Below, piece after piece: positions 27,994 through 37,165 of a stretch of 64,000 bases of DNA. The notes below the pieces were generated by a model, which was not told the DNA's origin, ran no database searches, and saw only the letters and a program-made list of their open reading frames with translations. Source of the stretch: Dechloromonas sp. CZR5 (GTDB lineage Bacteria; Pseudomonadota; Gammaproteobacteria; Burkholderiales; Rhodocyclaceae). The stretch spans positions 1 to 64,000 of the forward strand of contig NZ_VUYQ01000006.1 of NCBI RefSeq assembly GCF_008711155.1, read 5' to 3'. A program made the translations under genes and the position numbers. Within the stretch, counting starts at the first letter, position 1; the number at the start of each line of letters is the position of its first letter.

Positions 27994-29364
27994 TCAGCCC
28001 ATGGTTTTCAGGTGCTGGATGATTTCCCCGGCCATCGGCTGGGCATCACCGTAGAGCATGCGGCAGTTGTCGGTGTAGAACAGGGCGTTCTCCACCCCGG
28101 AATAACCCGTGCCCTTGCCGCGCTTGATCACGATCACGTTCTGCGCCATGTCGGCGTTCAGGATCGGCATGCCGTAGATCGGGCTGGCCTTGTCGGTACG
28201 TGCCGATGGATTGACCACGTCGTTGGCACCGATGATCAGCGCCACGTCGGCCTGGCCGAACTCACCATTGATTTCCTCCAGATCGAAAATCTTGTCGTAC
28301 GGCACGCCGGCCTCGGCCAGCAACACGTTCATGTGGCCCGGCATGCGGCCAGCCACCGGGTGGATGGCGAACTTTACCTCGACGCCGGCTTCCTCCAGGA
28401 TCTCGGTCATTTCCCACACCTTGTGCTGGGCATGGGCCACCGCCATGCCGTAGCCCGGCACGATAATGACCTTGCTGGCGTACCGCATCATCGCCGCCGC
28501 ATCGATGGCGCCGACTTCCTTCATCGAGCCGCTGATCGCCTCGCCCCCACCGCTGGCCACCATCGGGGTGAACAGGATGTTGGAGAGCGGCCGGTTCATC
28601 GCCTTGGCCATCAACTGGGTGAGCAGCGTACCGGCCGCGCCAACGACGATGCCGGCAATGATCAGCGCCGGGTTGCCGAGCACGTAGCCCTCGAAGCCGA
28701 CGGCCAGGCCGGTGAAGGCGTTGAACAGCGAGATGACCACCGGCATGTCGGCACCGCCGATGGGCAGGGTGACGATCAGGCCGAGGATCAGGGCGACGGC
28801 GAAGAAGCCGAAGATCAGTTCCGGTTGGGCCGGGGCGAGCACGACCATGGCGCCACCCAGACCAATGGCGATCAGGGCGAGCAGGACGTTGACGCCATTC
28901 TGGGCCGGCAGGCGATGAGCTTTCTTGAGCACGCCCTGCAGCTTGGCCCAGGCGACACAGGAACCGGTGAAGGAGACCGCACCGATCAGCGCGCCGATCA
29001 CCGCCAGAACGGTGGTGGCGGTGCTGTGCGCATCGCCCTTGGCGAACTCGATGGCGGCAATTGCCGCGGCGGCACCGCCGCCCATGCCGTTGTAGATGGC
29101 GACCATCTGCGGCATGTCGGTGATCTTGACCTTCTGGCCGGAAATCCAGGCAGCCGCGCCACCGAGGACGAGGGCCAGGGCCATCAGGCCGAGGTTGTGC
29201 AGGCCGGGTATCAGGAAGGTGCCGGCAATGGCGATCAGCATGCCGTAGCCGGCAATGATGATGCCCTTCCGGGCGCTGGCTGGCGAGCTCATGCCTTTCA
29301 GGCCGAAGATGAAGAGCAGCGCACCTGCGAACCAGGCGCCTTGAACGTAGAGCGGAAGACTCAT
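27994..29364 (-). CDS. pntB: NAD(P) transhydrogenase subunit beta
   Basis: A 456-residue protein with about nine N-terminal membrane helices and a C-terminal NADP(H)-binding domain (VIIVPGYGMAVAHAQHKVWE, then DVALIIGANDVVNPSA). PntB works with PntA to couple hydride transfer between NADH and NADP+ to proton movement across the inner membrane. It completes the pntAA-pntAB-pntB set; its ATG at 29364 is 2 nt after the pntAB stop. In this setting it could supply NADPH for reductive steps, or balance NADH produced by beta-oxidation. Confidence 0.96.
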   Translation of the reverse strand: MSLPLYVQGAWFAGALLFIFGLKGMSSPASARKGIIIAGYGMLIAIAGTFLIPGLHNLGLMALALVLGGAAAWISGQKVKITDMPQMVAIYNGMGGGAAAAIAAIEFAKGDAHSTATTVLAVIGALIGAVSFTGSCVAWAKLQGVLKKAHRLPAQNGVNVLLALIAIGLGGAMVVLAPAQPELIFGFFAVALILGLIVTLPIGGADMPVVISLFNAFTGLAVGFEGYVLGNPALIIAGIVVGAAGTLLTQLMAKAMNRPLSNILFTPMVASGGGEAISGSMKEVGAIDAAAMMRYASKVIIVPGYGMAVAHAQHKVWEMTEILEEAGVEVKFAIHPVAGRMPGHMNVLLAEAGVPYDKIFDLEEINGEFGQADVALIIGANDVVNPSARTDKASPIYGMPILNADMAQNVIVIKRGKGTGYSGVENALFYTDNCRMLYGDAQPMAGEIIQHLKTMG

Positions 29365-29366
29365 GA

Positions 29367-29651
29367 TCAGGCCTCCTTCTTCTTGAACATGGCGAGCATG
29401 CGCTCGGTCACGACGTAACCGCCGGCCGCGTTGGCGGCACCGAGGGCGACGGCGAAGAAGCCGATGGCTTGCTGAACCGGGGTGTCAGCGTTGCCGAGCA
29501 TGATCATGGCACCGACAACCACGACGCCGTGCACGAAGTTGGAACCGGACATCAGCGGCGTGTGCAGGATGACCGGGACCTTGGCGATGATCTCGTAGCC
29601 GGTGAAGGCAGCGAGCATGAAGATGTATAAAGCGAGCAAGCCGTCCATCAT
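29367..29651 (-). CDS. pntAB: NAD(P) transhydrogenase subunit alpha, membrane part
   Basis: A 94-residue protein with three membrane helices (LALYIFMLAAFTGYEII, NFVHGVVVVGAMIML, AIGFFAVALGAANAAGGY) and a short basic tail, matching the membrane segment that is fused to PntA in E. coli but separate in many bacteria. ATG 29651 overlaps the pntAA stop codon as ATGA; a second in-frame ATG at 29648 follows directly. Confidence 0.94.
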   Translation of the reverse strand: MMDGLLALYIFMLAAFTGYEIIAKVPVILHTPLMSGSNFVHGVVVVGAMIMLGNADTPVQQAIGFFAVALGAANAAGGYVVTERMLAMFKKKEA

Positions 29652-30775
29652 GCGTCTCCCAGAACTTGTTTGACCGTCGGATGGACGGTGAGCCCATCCT
29701 TGCACAACAGGGTGCCGGCGACGACTTCGTCGCTCCAGTCGAAGGCGAGTTCGCCGTCCTTGATCCACGGCGAGAGGAAGTTGTAGAGGTTCTTGGCGTA
29801 CAACTCCGAGGCGTGGGTAGGCATGCGGGAGGGCAGATTGAGCGGGCCGTGGATGTTCACGTCGTTGGCGATGACGTGTTCGCCCGGCTGGGTGAGCGCA
29901 CAGTTGCCGCCGGATTCGGCGGCCATGTCGACGATGATGGCGCCGTATTTCATGCGGGCGATCATGTCGGTGGTGATGATGACGGGGGCCTTCTTGCCGG
30001 GGATGGCAGCGGTGGTGATGACCACGTCGGCGAGTTCGACGGCCTTGGCGAGTTTCTCGGCCTGGGCGGCTTTCTCCTCGGCGGTCAGTTCGCGGGCGTA
30101 GCCGCCGGTGCCGTCGGCGGAGACGCCGGTGTCGACGAACTTGGCACCGAGCGATTCGATTTGCTCACGGGCGGCGGCACGAACGTCGTAGGCGTCGACC
30201 ATGGCGCCGAGGCGTTTGCAGGTGGCAATGGCTTGCAGACCGGCCACACCGGCCCCAATCACCAACACCCGGGCCGGACGGATGGTGCCGGCGGCGGTGG
30301 TGAGCATGGGGAAGAATTTGGTGCAGCGGGCGGCGGCGATCAGGCCGCATTGGTAGCCGGCACAGGCGCCTTGCGAGGACAGGGCGTCCATGCTTTGGGC
30401 GCGCGAGATGCGCGGCAGGAGTTCGAGCGCGAAGGCGGTGATCTTGCGGGCGTTGAGGGCGGCCAGGCGTTCCTTGGATTCAAAAGGCTTCAAGAGACCG
30501 ATCAATACCGAGCCTTCGGGTAAGGCGGCGATCTCTTCCGGCGACGGCGGGGTGACGCGCAGGATCAGGCCGGCTCCACCGTAGGCTTCGGCGATACCGC
30601 CGACCAGTGTGGTCTCCGGGAAGTCGTGGTCGAGGAAGTGGCTCGAGATGCCGGCGCTCTGCTCCATGCGGAGCTTGGCGCCGAGCGCGGCAAACTTCTT
30701 GGCGGTTTCAGGGACGATCGCTGTCCGGTTTTCACCGGGCAACCGTTCCCTCACGACGGCCATTGTTAGGGTCAT
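29648..30775 (-). CDS. pntAA: NAD(P) transhydrogenase subunit alpha, soluble NAD-binding part
   Basis: A 375-residue protein of the alanine dehydrogenase/PntA type. It has an N-terminal RERLPGENRTAIVPETAKK, a Rossmann motif VLVIGAGVAGLQAIATCKRL (about residues 168-187) and a C-terminal VIANDVNIHGPLNLPSRMPT loop. It binds NAD(H) for the proton-translocating transhydrogenase. It is the first gene of the pnt operon. About 85 bp lie between its start and the terminator of etfA, and no two-box motif is found there, so its expression is probably controlled differently from the four boxed operons. Confidence 0.96.
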   Translation of the reverse strand: MTLTMAVVRERLPGENRTAIVPETAKKFAALGAKLRMEQSAGISSHFLDHDFPETTLVGGIAEAYGGAGLILRVTPPSPEEIAALPEGSVLIGLLKPFESKERLAALNARKITAFALELLPRISRAQSMDALSSQGACAGYQCGLIAAARCTKFFPMLTTAAGTIRPARVLVIGAGVAGLQAIATCKRLGAMVDAYDVRAAAREQIESLGAKFVDTGVSADGTGGYARELTAEEKAAQAEKLAKAVELADVVITTAAIPGKKAPVIITTDMIARMKYGAIIVDMAAESGGNCALTQPGEHVIANDVNIHGPLNLPSRMPTHASELYAKNLYNFLSPWIKDGELAFDWSDEVVAGTLLCKDGLTVHPTVKQVLGDA

Positions 30776-30860
30776 GCTATTTGCTCCAATTACTACCTTT
30801 TATCGCCAGTTCTCGGATGATCAGAAAGACCTCGCGTAACTCGGCACTTTTTGAATAGAT

Positions 30861-30888
30861 AAAAAAGTTCGGGGACTAATCCCCGAAC
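30861..30888 (-). terminator. Rho-independent terminator after etfA
   Basis: GTTCGGGGA (30867-30875) pairs with TCCCCGAAC (30880-30888) across a CTAA loop, and on the minus strand a T run follows (AAAAAA at 30861-30866 on the plus strand). It lies about 55 bp after the etfA stop and ends the etfBA transcript before pntAA. Confidence 0.9.
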
Positions 30889-30941
30889 CGAAAGCTACTG
30901 GCCGCAGAGGGAGATTTATGACGCCAGTAGAAAAGACGCTA

Positions 30942-31871
30942 TTAGAACTCCTCAACCAACTCCGGCACGACTTCGAACAAGTCACCGACCAACCCGTAAT
31001 CCGCGATCTGGAAGATCGGTGCATCGGGATCCTTGTTGATGGCGACGATGACCTTCGAGTCCTTCATGCCGGCCAGGTGCTGGATTGCACCCGAAATACC
31101 CACGGCGATGTAGAGCTGCGGGGCGACGATCTTGCCGGTCTGGCCGACCTGGTAGTCGTTGGGCACGAAGCCGGCATCGACGGCGGCACGGCTGGCGCCG
31201 AGCGCAGCACCGAGTTTGTCGGCGAGCGGTTCGAGCAGCTTGTGGTAGTTCTCGCCACTGCCCAGACCACGACCACCGGAGACGATGATCTTGGCGGCAC
31301 CGAGTTCCGGACGTTCGGACTTGGTGAGTTCGCGGTTGGTCAGGGTGGATTGAGCCGTGTCATTGGCGGCAGCGATGGTTTCGATTTTTGCGCTGTTTTC
31401 CCGGTTGACCGCATCAAAGGCGGTTGAGCGGACAGTGATGACCTTGACGCTGTCGGCGCTCTTGACGGTGGCCAGGGCGTTGCCGGCGTAGATGGGACGG
31501 ACGAAGGTGTCCGGGCTGTCGACACCGGTGATTTCGGATATCTGAGCGACGTCGAGCAGGGCGGCGATGCGCGGGGCCAGGTTTTTGCCGAAGGTGGTGG
31601 CCGGGGCGAGGATGTGGCTGTAGCCGGCGGCGTTGGCGAGCACCAGGGCGGTGAGATTTTCAGCGGTCTGGGATGCGTAGTGGGCAGCGTCGGCGACTTT
31701 GACGGTGCTGACGCCGGCCAGCGTGGCGGCTTCCTGGGCGACGGTTTGGCAGTTGCTGCCGGCGACGAGGAGGTGGATGTCGCCTCCGATTTTCTGGGCG
31801 GCGGCGACGGTGTTGAGGGTGGCGGCCTTGAGGGCGGCGTTGTCGTGTTCGGCGATGACGAGAATGGTCAT
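30942..31871 (-). CDS. etfA: Electron transfer flavoprotein alpha subunit
   Basis: A 309-residue protein with the conserved C-terminal FAD-binding half: [34 protein letters not shown], and [17 protein letters not shown], ending in the usual FEVVPEL. It forms ETF with EtfB, accepting electrons from acyl-CoA dehydrogenases and reducing ETF-QO. The ATG at 31871 is 2 nt after the etfB stop. Length is normal. Confidence 0.97.
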   Translation of the reverse strand: MTILVIAEHDNAALKAATLNTVAAAQKIGGDIHLLVAGSNCQTVAQEAATLAGVSTVKVADAAHYASQTAENLTALVLANAAGYSHILAPATTFGKNLAPRIAALLDVAQISEITGVDSPDTFVRPIYAGNALATVKSADSVKVITVRSTAFDAVNRENSAKIETIAAANDTAQSTLTNRELTKSERPELGAAKIIVSGGRGLGSGENYHKLLEPLADKLGAALGASRAAVDAGFVPNDYQVGQTGKIVAPQLYIAVGISGAIQHLAGMKDSKVIVAINKDPDAPIFQIADYGLVGDLFEVVPELVEEF

Positions 31872-31873
31872 GA

Positions 31874-32623
31874 TCAGATCACCTTCGCTTCGTTCTTGAG
31901 TTTGTTGACGAGTTCGGCGACGTCGGCAACCGTGATGCCGGCGCTGCGTTTGGCGGGCTCTGCAACCTTGAGGGTGGTGAGGCGCGGGGTGACGTCGATG
32001 CCAAGGTCGGCGGGCTTGACGGTGTCGAGCGGCTTTTTCTTGGCTTTCATGATGTTGGGCAGGGTGGCGTAGCGCGGTTCGTTGAGGCGCAGGTCGGTGG
32101 AGACGACAGCCGGCAGGGTGATTTGCAGGGTTTCGAGGCCGCCGTCGATTTCGCGGGTGACCGTGGCTTTGCCGTCGGCGAGAACAACCTTGGAGGCGAA
32201 GGTGGCTTGCGGCCAGTTTTGCAGGGCGGCGAGCATTTGGCCGGTCTGGTTGGCGTCGTCGTCAATGGCTTGCTTGCCGCAGATGACGAGTTGCGGTTGT
32301 TCTTTGTCGCAGAGGGCTTTGAGGAGCTTGGCGACGGCGAGCGGTTGGAGGTCGACGTCGGTTTCGACGAGGATGCCGCGGTCGGCACCAATGGCCATGG
32401 CGGTGCGCAGGGTTTCCTGGCAGGCGGCAACGCCGCAGGAGACGGCGATGACTTCGGTGGCGATGCCTGCTTCTTTGAGACGGACGGCTTCTTCGATGGC
32501 GATTTCGTCAAAGGGGTTCATGCTCATCTTGACGTTGGCCAGGTCAACACCCGACCCGTCAGCCTTCACCCGGACCTTCACGTTGTAGTCGGCTACCCGC
32601 TTAACAGGAATTAGTATTTTCAA
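31874..32623 (-). CDS. etfB: Electron transfer flavoprotein beta subunit
   Basis: A 249-residue protein with the EtfB opening [18 protein letters not shown], the [16 protein letters not shown] segment and the nucleotide-binding [15 protein letters not shown] motif, then [19 protein letters not shown]. It pairs with EtfA. The start codon is TTG at 32623, preceded by AAGGGGCTTGTT; no ATG fits the conserved N-terminus. It follows the small membrane gene at 32664 by 40 bp. Confidence 0.96.
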   Translation of the reverse strand: MKILIPVKRVADYNVKVRVKADGSGVDLANVKMSMNPFDEIAIEEAVRLKEAGIATEVIAVSCGVAACQETLRTAMAIGADRGILVETDVDLQPLAVAKLLKALCDKEQPQLVICGKQAIDDDANQTGQMLAALQNWPQATFASKVVLADGKATVTREIDGGLETLQITLPAVVSTDLRLNEPRYATLPNIMKAKKKPLDTVKPADLGIDVTPRLTTLKVAEPAKRSAGITVADVAELVNKLKNEAKVI

Positions 32624-32663
32624 AACAAGCCCCTTTTTACAACATCAAAAATAGAAATAATAT

Positions 32664-33038
32664 TCACGCCCGATGTAGCCTAAGATAATTAGCAAACAAA
32701 ACAGCAAAAACCACGTCAGCGGTAAGAAGCAATGGAAAAGCTGCATTCGTATTCCCAAGAAGCCAATCAACCATACCGGCCAAAACGACCCCGGATTTAC
32801 CGAGAATTCCAAGCTGAATTATCGGACGGTTAACAACAGGATCAGCCGCAACTTTCAAATACCCCACCCCAAAAACAATTACGAGCACAGATCCAAAATG
32901 AATCAATACATAATCTTCGGGGATCGGATTCATGCCAATCATTTGCGCCAACTGCGGCATCGCGAATAAAAAAATCAAACCAACAGCCAGATTAAAATAG
33001 CCAGCAACCGAAAATAAAATTCGCGCGTGAGAGTTCAT
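32664..33038 (-). CDS. Small four-helix membrane protein, paralogue of the 18941-19342 product
   Basis: A 124-residue membrane protein with about four hydrophobic segments (LFSVAGYFNLAVGLIFLFAM, LIHFGSVLVIVFGVGYL, SGVVLAGMVDWLLG, LLLTADVVFAVLFANYL). It shares spacing and residues with the gene product at 18941-19342, including the aromatic-Asn pair in helix 1, a GVGY/GCGY turn in helix 2 and an acidic residue in helix 4. I do not recognise the family. It heads the etfBA operon and has a two-box motif about 105 bp upstream, so both copies are promoter-proximal genes of boxed operons. Confidence 0.65.
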   Translation of the reverse strand: MNSHARILFSVAGYFNLAVGLIFLFAMPQLAQMIGMNPIPEDYVLIHFGSVLVIVFGVGYLKVAADPVVNRPIIQLGILGKSGVVLAGMVDWLLGNTNAAFPLLLTADVVFAVLFANYLRLHRA

Positions 33039-33142
33039 TTAGCCCCCGATAATTGCATCTAAAAAATAACTGGAAGTAACAGTTATTCAAACAACTCGAA
33101 CTCAGTTAACAAAGTATATAAGGACACCTAACCAATAATCAG

Positions 33143-33174
33143 CCCGGAAATCCGTGAAATTCTTTAATTGCCCT
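33143..33174 (-). promoter_or_regulatory. Putative two-box operator upstream of the small membrane protein-etfBA operon
   Basis: Box A reads CCCGGAAATCCGTGA (33143-33157). The box B position five nucleotides later is only weakly matched (TTTAATTGCCCT, 33163-33174). It lies 105 bp before the ATG at 33038. Box A agrees at its ten core bases with the copies at 27824 and 41329. Confidence 0.5.
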
Positions 33175-33234
33175 ATCAAAGCCAGACTTAAATTATTGGA
33201 ATTCAGCGGAACTAAATTTATGGAAGTACCCACA

Positions 33235-34212
33235 TTAATCCTGAACACTCACAACGATACGGCCACGAGGTGCCTTTCCATCGAGCAATTGTGTAGCCAT
33301 CGGAATAGCCTCATCCAACGAGATAACTGTCACCATCGATTCAAGCTTTGATATTTCCAAGTCATTTGCCAAGCGAGTCCAAGCCTCGCGGCGCAATGAC
33401 ATAGGCGCCTTGACGCTATCAACACCATATAGCGCGAGATTTCTTAGCACGAATGGCAAAACAGTCGTATTTAGGTCCATCCCTTGGGCCAAGCCGGTAG
33501 CCGCAATCGCACCGCCGTATCTGACCGAGGCACACACATTAGCCAAAGTATGGCTACCCGCTGTGTCAATCGCCCCGGCCCATCTCTCGGCAGCCATTGG
33601 CGCACCCGGCGACGAAAGCGACTCTCGACTGATCACCTCCGCCGCACCAAGCGATTTCAGATAAGTTGCCTCTTTTGGACGGCCCGTACTGGCAACGACC
33701 CGATATCCCAGCCTGGCAAGAAGAGCGATAGCAATACTGCCTACTCCACCATTAGCCCCCGTCACCAGCACATCCCCATCACCCGGCTTAATGCCGTGCC
33801 GCTCGAGAGTCATGATGCACAGCATCGCGGCATAACCCGCCGTGCCGATCGCCATTGCTTGACGGGTGGTTAAATTCCCGGGCAGCGGGACGAGCCACTC
33901 TCCTTTGACCCTGGCCTTTTGTGCCAAACCACCCCAATGCTCCTCGCCGACTCCATAGCCATTGAGCAATACTTTGTCGCCGACTCTCCATTCGGGATGG
34001 TGGCTTTCAATTACAACACCGGCAAAGTCGATCCCCGGAACCATTGGGAATTTCCTGATCAATGGAATGCGCCCCGTGATTAGGAGGCCGTCTTTGTAAT
34101 TGATCGTCGAATATTCGATAGCAACCGTGACGTCGCCTTCCGGAAGTTCGCTTTCATCGACTAGAGCAAGCTTGGCATTTCCTTCACTAAGGACCTGAAT
34201 TGCCTTGAACAT
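33235..34212 (-). CDS. MDR-family NADPH-dependent reductase, AcuI/YhdH type
   Basis: A 325-residue protein from ATG 34212 (AGGAGAGTCAGG site). It has the zinc-free medium-chain reductase fold with the YhdH/AcuI pattern: EYSTINYKDGLLITGRIP, PGIDFAGVV, and the nucleotide-binding VTGANGGVGSIAIALLARLG. AcuI reduces acryloyl-CoA to propionyl-CoA with NADPH, so a role in enoyl-CoA reduction is likely, but the substrate here is unknown. It is the last gene of the seven-gene operon beginning at 41200. Confidence 0.85.
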   Translation of the reverse strand: MFKAIQVLSEGNAKLALVDESELPEGDVTVAIEYSTINYKDGLLITGRIPLIRKFPMVPGIDFAGVVIESHHPEWRVGDKVLLNGYGVGEEHWGGLAQKARVKGEWLVPLPGNLTTRQAMAIGTAGYAAMLCIMTLERHGIKPGDGDVLVTGANGGVGSIAIALLARLGYRVVASTGRPKEATYLKSLGAAEVISRESLSSPGAPMAAERWAGAIDTAGSHTLANVCASVRYGGAIAATGLAQGMDLNTTVLPFVLRNLALYGVDSVKAPMSLRREAWTRLANDLEISKLESMVTVISLDEAIPMATQLLDGKAPRGRIVVSVQD

Positions 34213-34265
34213 CCTGACTCTCCTGAAAAGTTTGCGGCCCCGATACCGATTTGGCACCTGGATGA

Positions 34266-35039
34266 TTAACGTGCGGTCATCCCGCCATCGACGACCAGTT
34301 CGGCACCCAGCATGTAAGTCGACTCGTCGGAGGCCAGAAATAGGATCGGGCGGGCAATTTCTTCCGGCGTCGCAAAACGCCCGAGCGGAATTCGACTGAG
34401 AACGCTGGCGCCAAATGCGGCGGCAACATCCTTGTCCAAGGTTGCCAGCGCGCCAGCAACCATTGGGGTTCCGACGAAACCGGGGTGAATGGAGTTGATC
34501 CGGATGGGATATCCCTTGTCGGCGCAGTGTAGTGCCGCCGATTTGGTGAATATCCGGACTCCCCCTTTAGAGGCGTTGTAGGCGGCAACCATCGGCTCAC
34601 CGATGATGCCTTCGACGGAAGAAACATTGACGATGCTGCCTCCAGCGGTGCGCATCAGGCGGATTGCCGTCTGTGTTCCAAGAAAGACACCATCCAGGTT
34701 CACAGCCATGGTCCGCCGCCACTGATCGAGGTTCGCCTCTTCGACTGAGCCCATCAAGGCGATGCCAGCATTATTGACCAGCACATCCAGCTTTCCGTAT
34801 TTCCGGAGAATGTAGTCGCCAAGATCATTCCATGCCCCTTCGTCGGTTACATCCTGAATTTGGAAGTCCGCATCCAGGCCCGACTCTGCAAATCGTCCCC
34901 GGGCGGCGCTTCCAGCCTTCTGATCGATGTCGGTGACAACCACCTGCGCGCCTTCCTGCGCGAACAGCAGTGCCGTCGCCAGCCCGATGCCGCTCGCCCC
35001 ACCGGTGACCCAGGCCACCTTACCATTTAGACGTTTCAT
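34266..35039 (-). CDS. Short-chain dehydrogenase/reductase, cyclic-alcohol/hydroxysteroid-like
   Basis: A 257-residue classical SDR. Visible are the TGGASGIG cofactor loop (about residues 12-19), Asp after the second strand (VVVTDID, favouring NAD), NNAGIA, the catalytic Ser in VNVSSVEG, and YNASK for the Tyr-Lys pair. The stretch IRINSIHPGFVGTPM is typical of SDRs acting on cyclic alcohols and hydroxysteroids. ATG 35039 follows TAGGAGAAACG, and the gene is 8 bp from the upstream SDR gene. Confidence 0.9.
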   Translation of the reverse strand: MKRLNGKVAWVTGGASGIGLATALLFAQEGAQVVVTDIDQKAGSAARGRFAESGLDADFQIQDVTDEGAWNDLGDYILRKYGKLDVLVNNAGIALMGSVEEANLDQWRRTMAVNLDGVFLGTQTAIRLMRTAGGSIVNVSSVEGIIGEPMVAAYNASKGGVRIFTKSAALHCADKGYPIRINSIHPGFVGTPMVAGALATLDKDVAAAFGASVLSRIPLGRFATPEEIARPILFLASDESTYMLGAELVVDGGMTAR

Positions 35040-35047
35040 CGTTTCTC

Positions 35048-35845
35048 CTAACATGCAGTTAGGCCACCGTCGAGCGCAAGCTCCGCTCCGGTAACCCACT
35101 TGGCCGCCGAAGAAGCCAGATAACAAACAGCATTGGCGACATCAGAAGGCTCGCCGTAACCCATCGGATGCAATCCCGCCATGACGGCTTCCGCGCCCTG
35201 CTGATTCTCGGCCAGGCCGATATCCACACAACTGTTGACGACATCGATCCCCATCTGGGTCTTGATGATTGCCGGATGGATCGAGTTGACCCGGATGCCA
35301 TACCCCAGGCGTGCGCATTCGATGGCTGCCGCCTTGGTCATCAAGCGGACACCGCCCTTGGCCGTGCAATACGCGCCCAGGCCTGGCACGCCCACCAGGC
35401 CGGCTACCGACGACAGGTTGACGATCGAACCGCCTTTCCCTGCGCCCCCGTTCGGACGCATCGCCCGGATTCCCCATTTAATTCCGAGGAAGGTGCCATC
35501 GACATTGACAGACTGAATCCGTTTGAACTCGCTCAATTCGCAATCGGCAAAAAGACTCATGCTTTCTACACCGGCGTTATTAACGATGATGTCCAGCCCA
35601 CCTAAGTTCGCTAGCGTCTTCTCGATGACTGCTTGCCAATCGCTCTCGCTAGTGACATCGTGTTTCTGAAAGGCACAACCGGGAAGTCGAGCGGCAGTCG
35701 CTTCCCCTTCCTGGACCAGGACATCGGTGAGCATGACCCGTACCCCCGATGCCACGAGCGCGGCGGCCACTGCGGCGCCAAGGCCGCGAGCGGCGCCGGT
35801 GACAATAGCCACCTTGCCCTCCAACCCCGATTGACGAATACTCAT
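35048..35845 (-). CDS. Short-chain dehydrogenase/reductase, second SDR of the operon
   Basis: A 265-residue SDR with TGAARGLG (residues 16-23), NNAGVES, a VNLSSVAG serine and YCTAK as the Tyr-Lys pair. It also carries IRVNSIHPAIIKTQM, as in its neighbour, and ends in ALDGGLTAC. The two SDRs are similar but not near-identical, suggesting different steps such as oxidation of two hydroxyl groups, or a hydroxyacyl-CoA and a free alcohol. The start ATG 35845 has GAGGTAACGCAG upstream. Confidence 0.9.
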   Translation of the reverse strand: MSIRQSGLEGKVAIVTGAARGLGAAVAAALVASGVRVMLTDVLVQEGEATAARLPGCAFQKHDVTSESDWQAVIEKTLANLGGLDIIVNNAGVESMSLFADCELSEFKRIQSVNVDGTFLGIKWGIRAMRPNGGAGKGGSIVNLSSVAGLVGVPGLGAYCTAKGGVRLMTKAAAIECARLGYGIRVNSIHPAIIKTQMGIDVVNSCVDIGLAENQQGAEAVMAGLHPMGYGEPSDVANAVCYLASSAAKWVTGAELALDGGLTAC

Positions 35846-35910
35846 TCTGCGTTACCTCACATGGTTTATTGCGTTGATGGCCTCCCAGACCAGGCGCAAT
35901 GCTTAATCAG

Positions 35911-37152
35911 TCAATTTCCGAGTATGGTGATGCAGGCAACCGCCTCTTCAACGCTGTACAGTCCCCCGCCATTCTCGGCAAGCGCCACGCGTGCCCCGGC
36001 CACCTGGCGCCCTCCCGCCTCACGCCTAAGTTGTGTGACGAGCTCAAAAATCTGGGCAAGGCCCGTTGCCCCCACCGGATGCCCCTTGGACTCGAGCCCA
36101 CCCGAAGGATTGATGGGTATCCGTCCGCCAATCGCGGTTTCGCCAGCTTCCGCCAGCCGCCCTCCTTCGCCGATCGGGCAAAACCCCAGAACTTCCGACT
36201 GGATGATTTCGCCAATCGCCGTCGCATCGTGAACCTCGGCGACGGAGATATCGGCCGGTCCGACGCCCGCCAGTTCGTAGGCTTTTCTGGAGGCCAGCCG
36301 GACAACATGATGCTCAAGGTCCGTCGCCTCGCGGTCGCTACCCATCTGCATCACGCTGGCGAGCACACGGATTGCCCGGCCCTGTCCAATATTCAGCCTT
36401 TTCAGGCCTGCTTCATTGCAGACTATGGCGGCCGCCGCCCCGTCACTAATCGGGGAACACATCGGCAAGGTCAGCGGATAGGTAATTGGCGGCGCAGCCA
36501 GAATCTGTTCTATGGTGTACGCATCCCGGTATTGCGCCAGCGGATTGTTCACGGAGTGACGGTGATTCTTAGCCGACACAGCCGCGAACTGCCGTTGCGT
36601 CGTACCGAATTCCCGCATATGCATGCGGCCCATCGCCGCATAGATATCCATGAAGACTGAATAGGGTTTGGACGATGTCGTTCCGTCCGGCGGCGTGATG
36701 CCCCCACCCATCTTCAGCAACAAATCCCGATTGTTCGCTGACTCATGGACATCCCAAGCACCATCGAAAATACTGAACATCAGCGCTTTGTCGGCGGAAA
36801 ACATTTTTTCGACACCGACGGCCAAAGCCACGTCTGCCGCCCCCGAGTTAACATAGTTGACTGCTAGGTGAAAGGCGCTGCTTGCACTGGCGCAGGCGTT
36901 CTCTACATTGACCACTGGAATGCCCTGTATGCCCATGGATCGCAAAGCAATCTGCCCGCGAATCATGTCCTGGCCCTCCATGTGCCCTTGCGTCGAGTTG
37001 GCGAAAAATGCCGCCTGCACATCCTTTCCCAAACACCCCGCATCATTGAGTGCCATTGAGGTCGCGCTCGCAGCAAGCCCCTTGATCGTCTTATCGAGAT
37101 GCTTGCCAAACGGCGTCATCCCAACACCCACCACATACACGTGAGAAGTCAT
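35911..37152 (-). CDS. SCP2/lipid-transfer-type thiolase
   Basis: A 413-residue thiolase-fold protein of the sterol-carrier-protein-x type, as found in steroid and branched-chain degradation. The nucleophile lies in VENACASASSAFHLAV, the catalytic HDA in VAEVHDATAIGE, and the C-terminal GGLESKGHPVGATGLAQ supplies the conserved His loop. Such enzymes perform thiolytic or retro-aldol cleavage of bulky CoA esters; retro-aldol activity often needs a separate DUF35 partner, and I see none next to it. ATG 37152 (GTG at 37155 just before it) follows CAGGAGCTTGT. Confidence 0.88.
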   Translation of the reverse strand: MTSHVYVVGVGMTPFGKHLDKTIKGLAASATSMALNDAGCLGKDVQAAFFANSTQGHMEGQDMIRGQIALRSMGIQGIPVVNVENACASASSAFHLAVNYVNSGAADVALAVGVEKMFSADKALMFSIFDGAWDVHESANNRDLLLKMGGGITPPDGTTSSKPYSVFMDIYAAMGRMHMREFGTTQRQFAAVSAKNHRHSVNNPLAQYRDAYTIEQILAAPPITYPLTLPMCSPISDGAAAAIVCNEAGLKRLNIGQGRAIRVLASVMQMGSDREATDLEHHVVRLASRKAYELAGVGPADISVAEVHDATAIGEIIQSEVLGFCPIGEGGRLAEAGETAIGGRIPINPSGGLESKGHPVGATGLAQIFELVTQLRREAGGRQVAGARVALAENGGGLYSVEEAVACITILGN

Positions 37153-37165
37153 CACAAGCTCCTGG

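Noticed and set aside
28012-29418. 468-codon plus-strand frame
   Set aside because: Antisense to pntB, with composition typical of a reversed membrane-protein frame.
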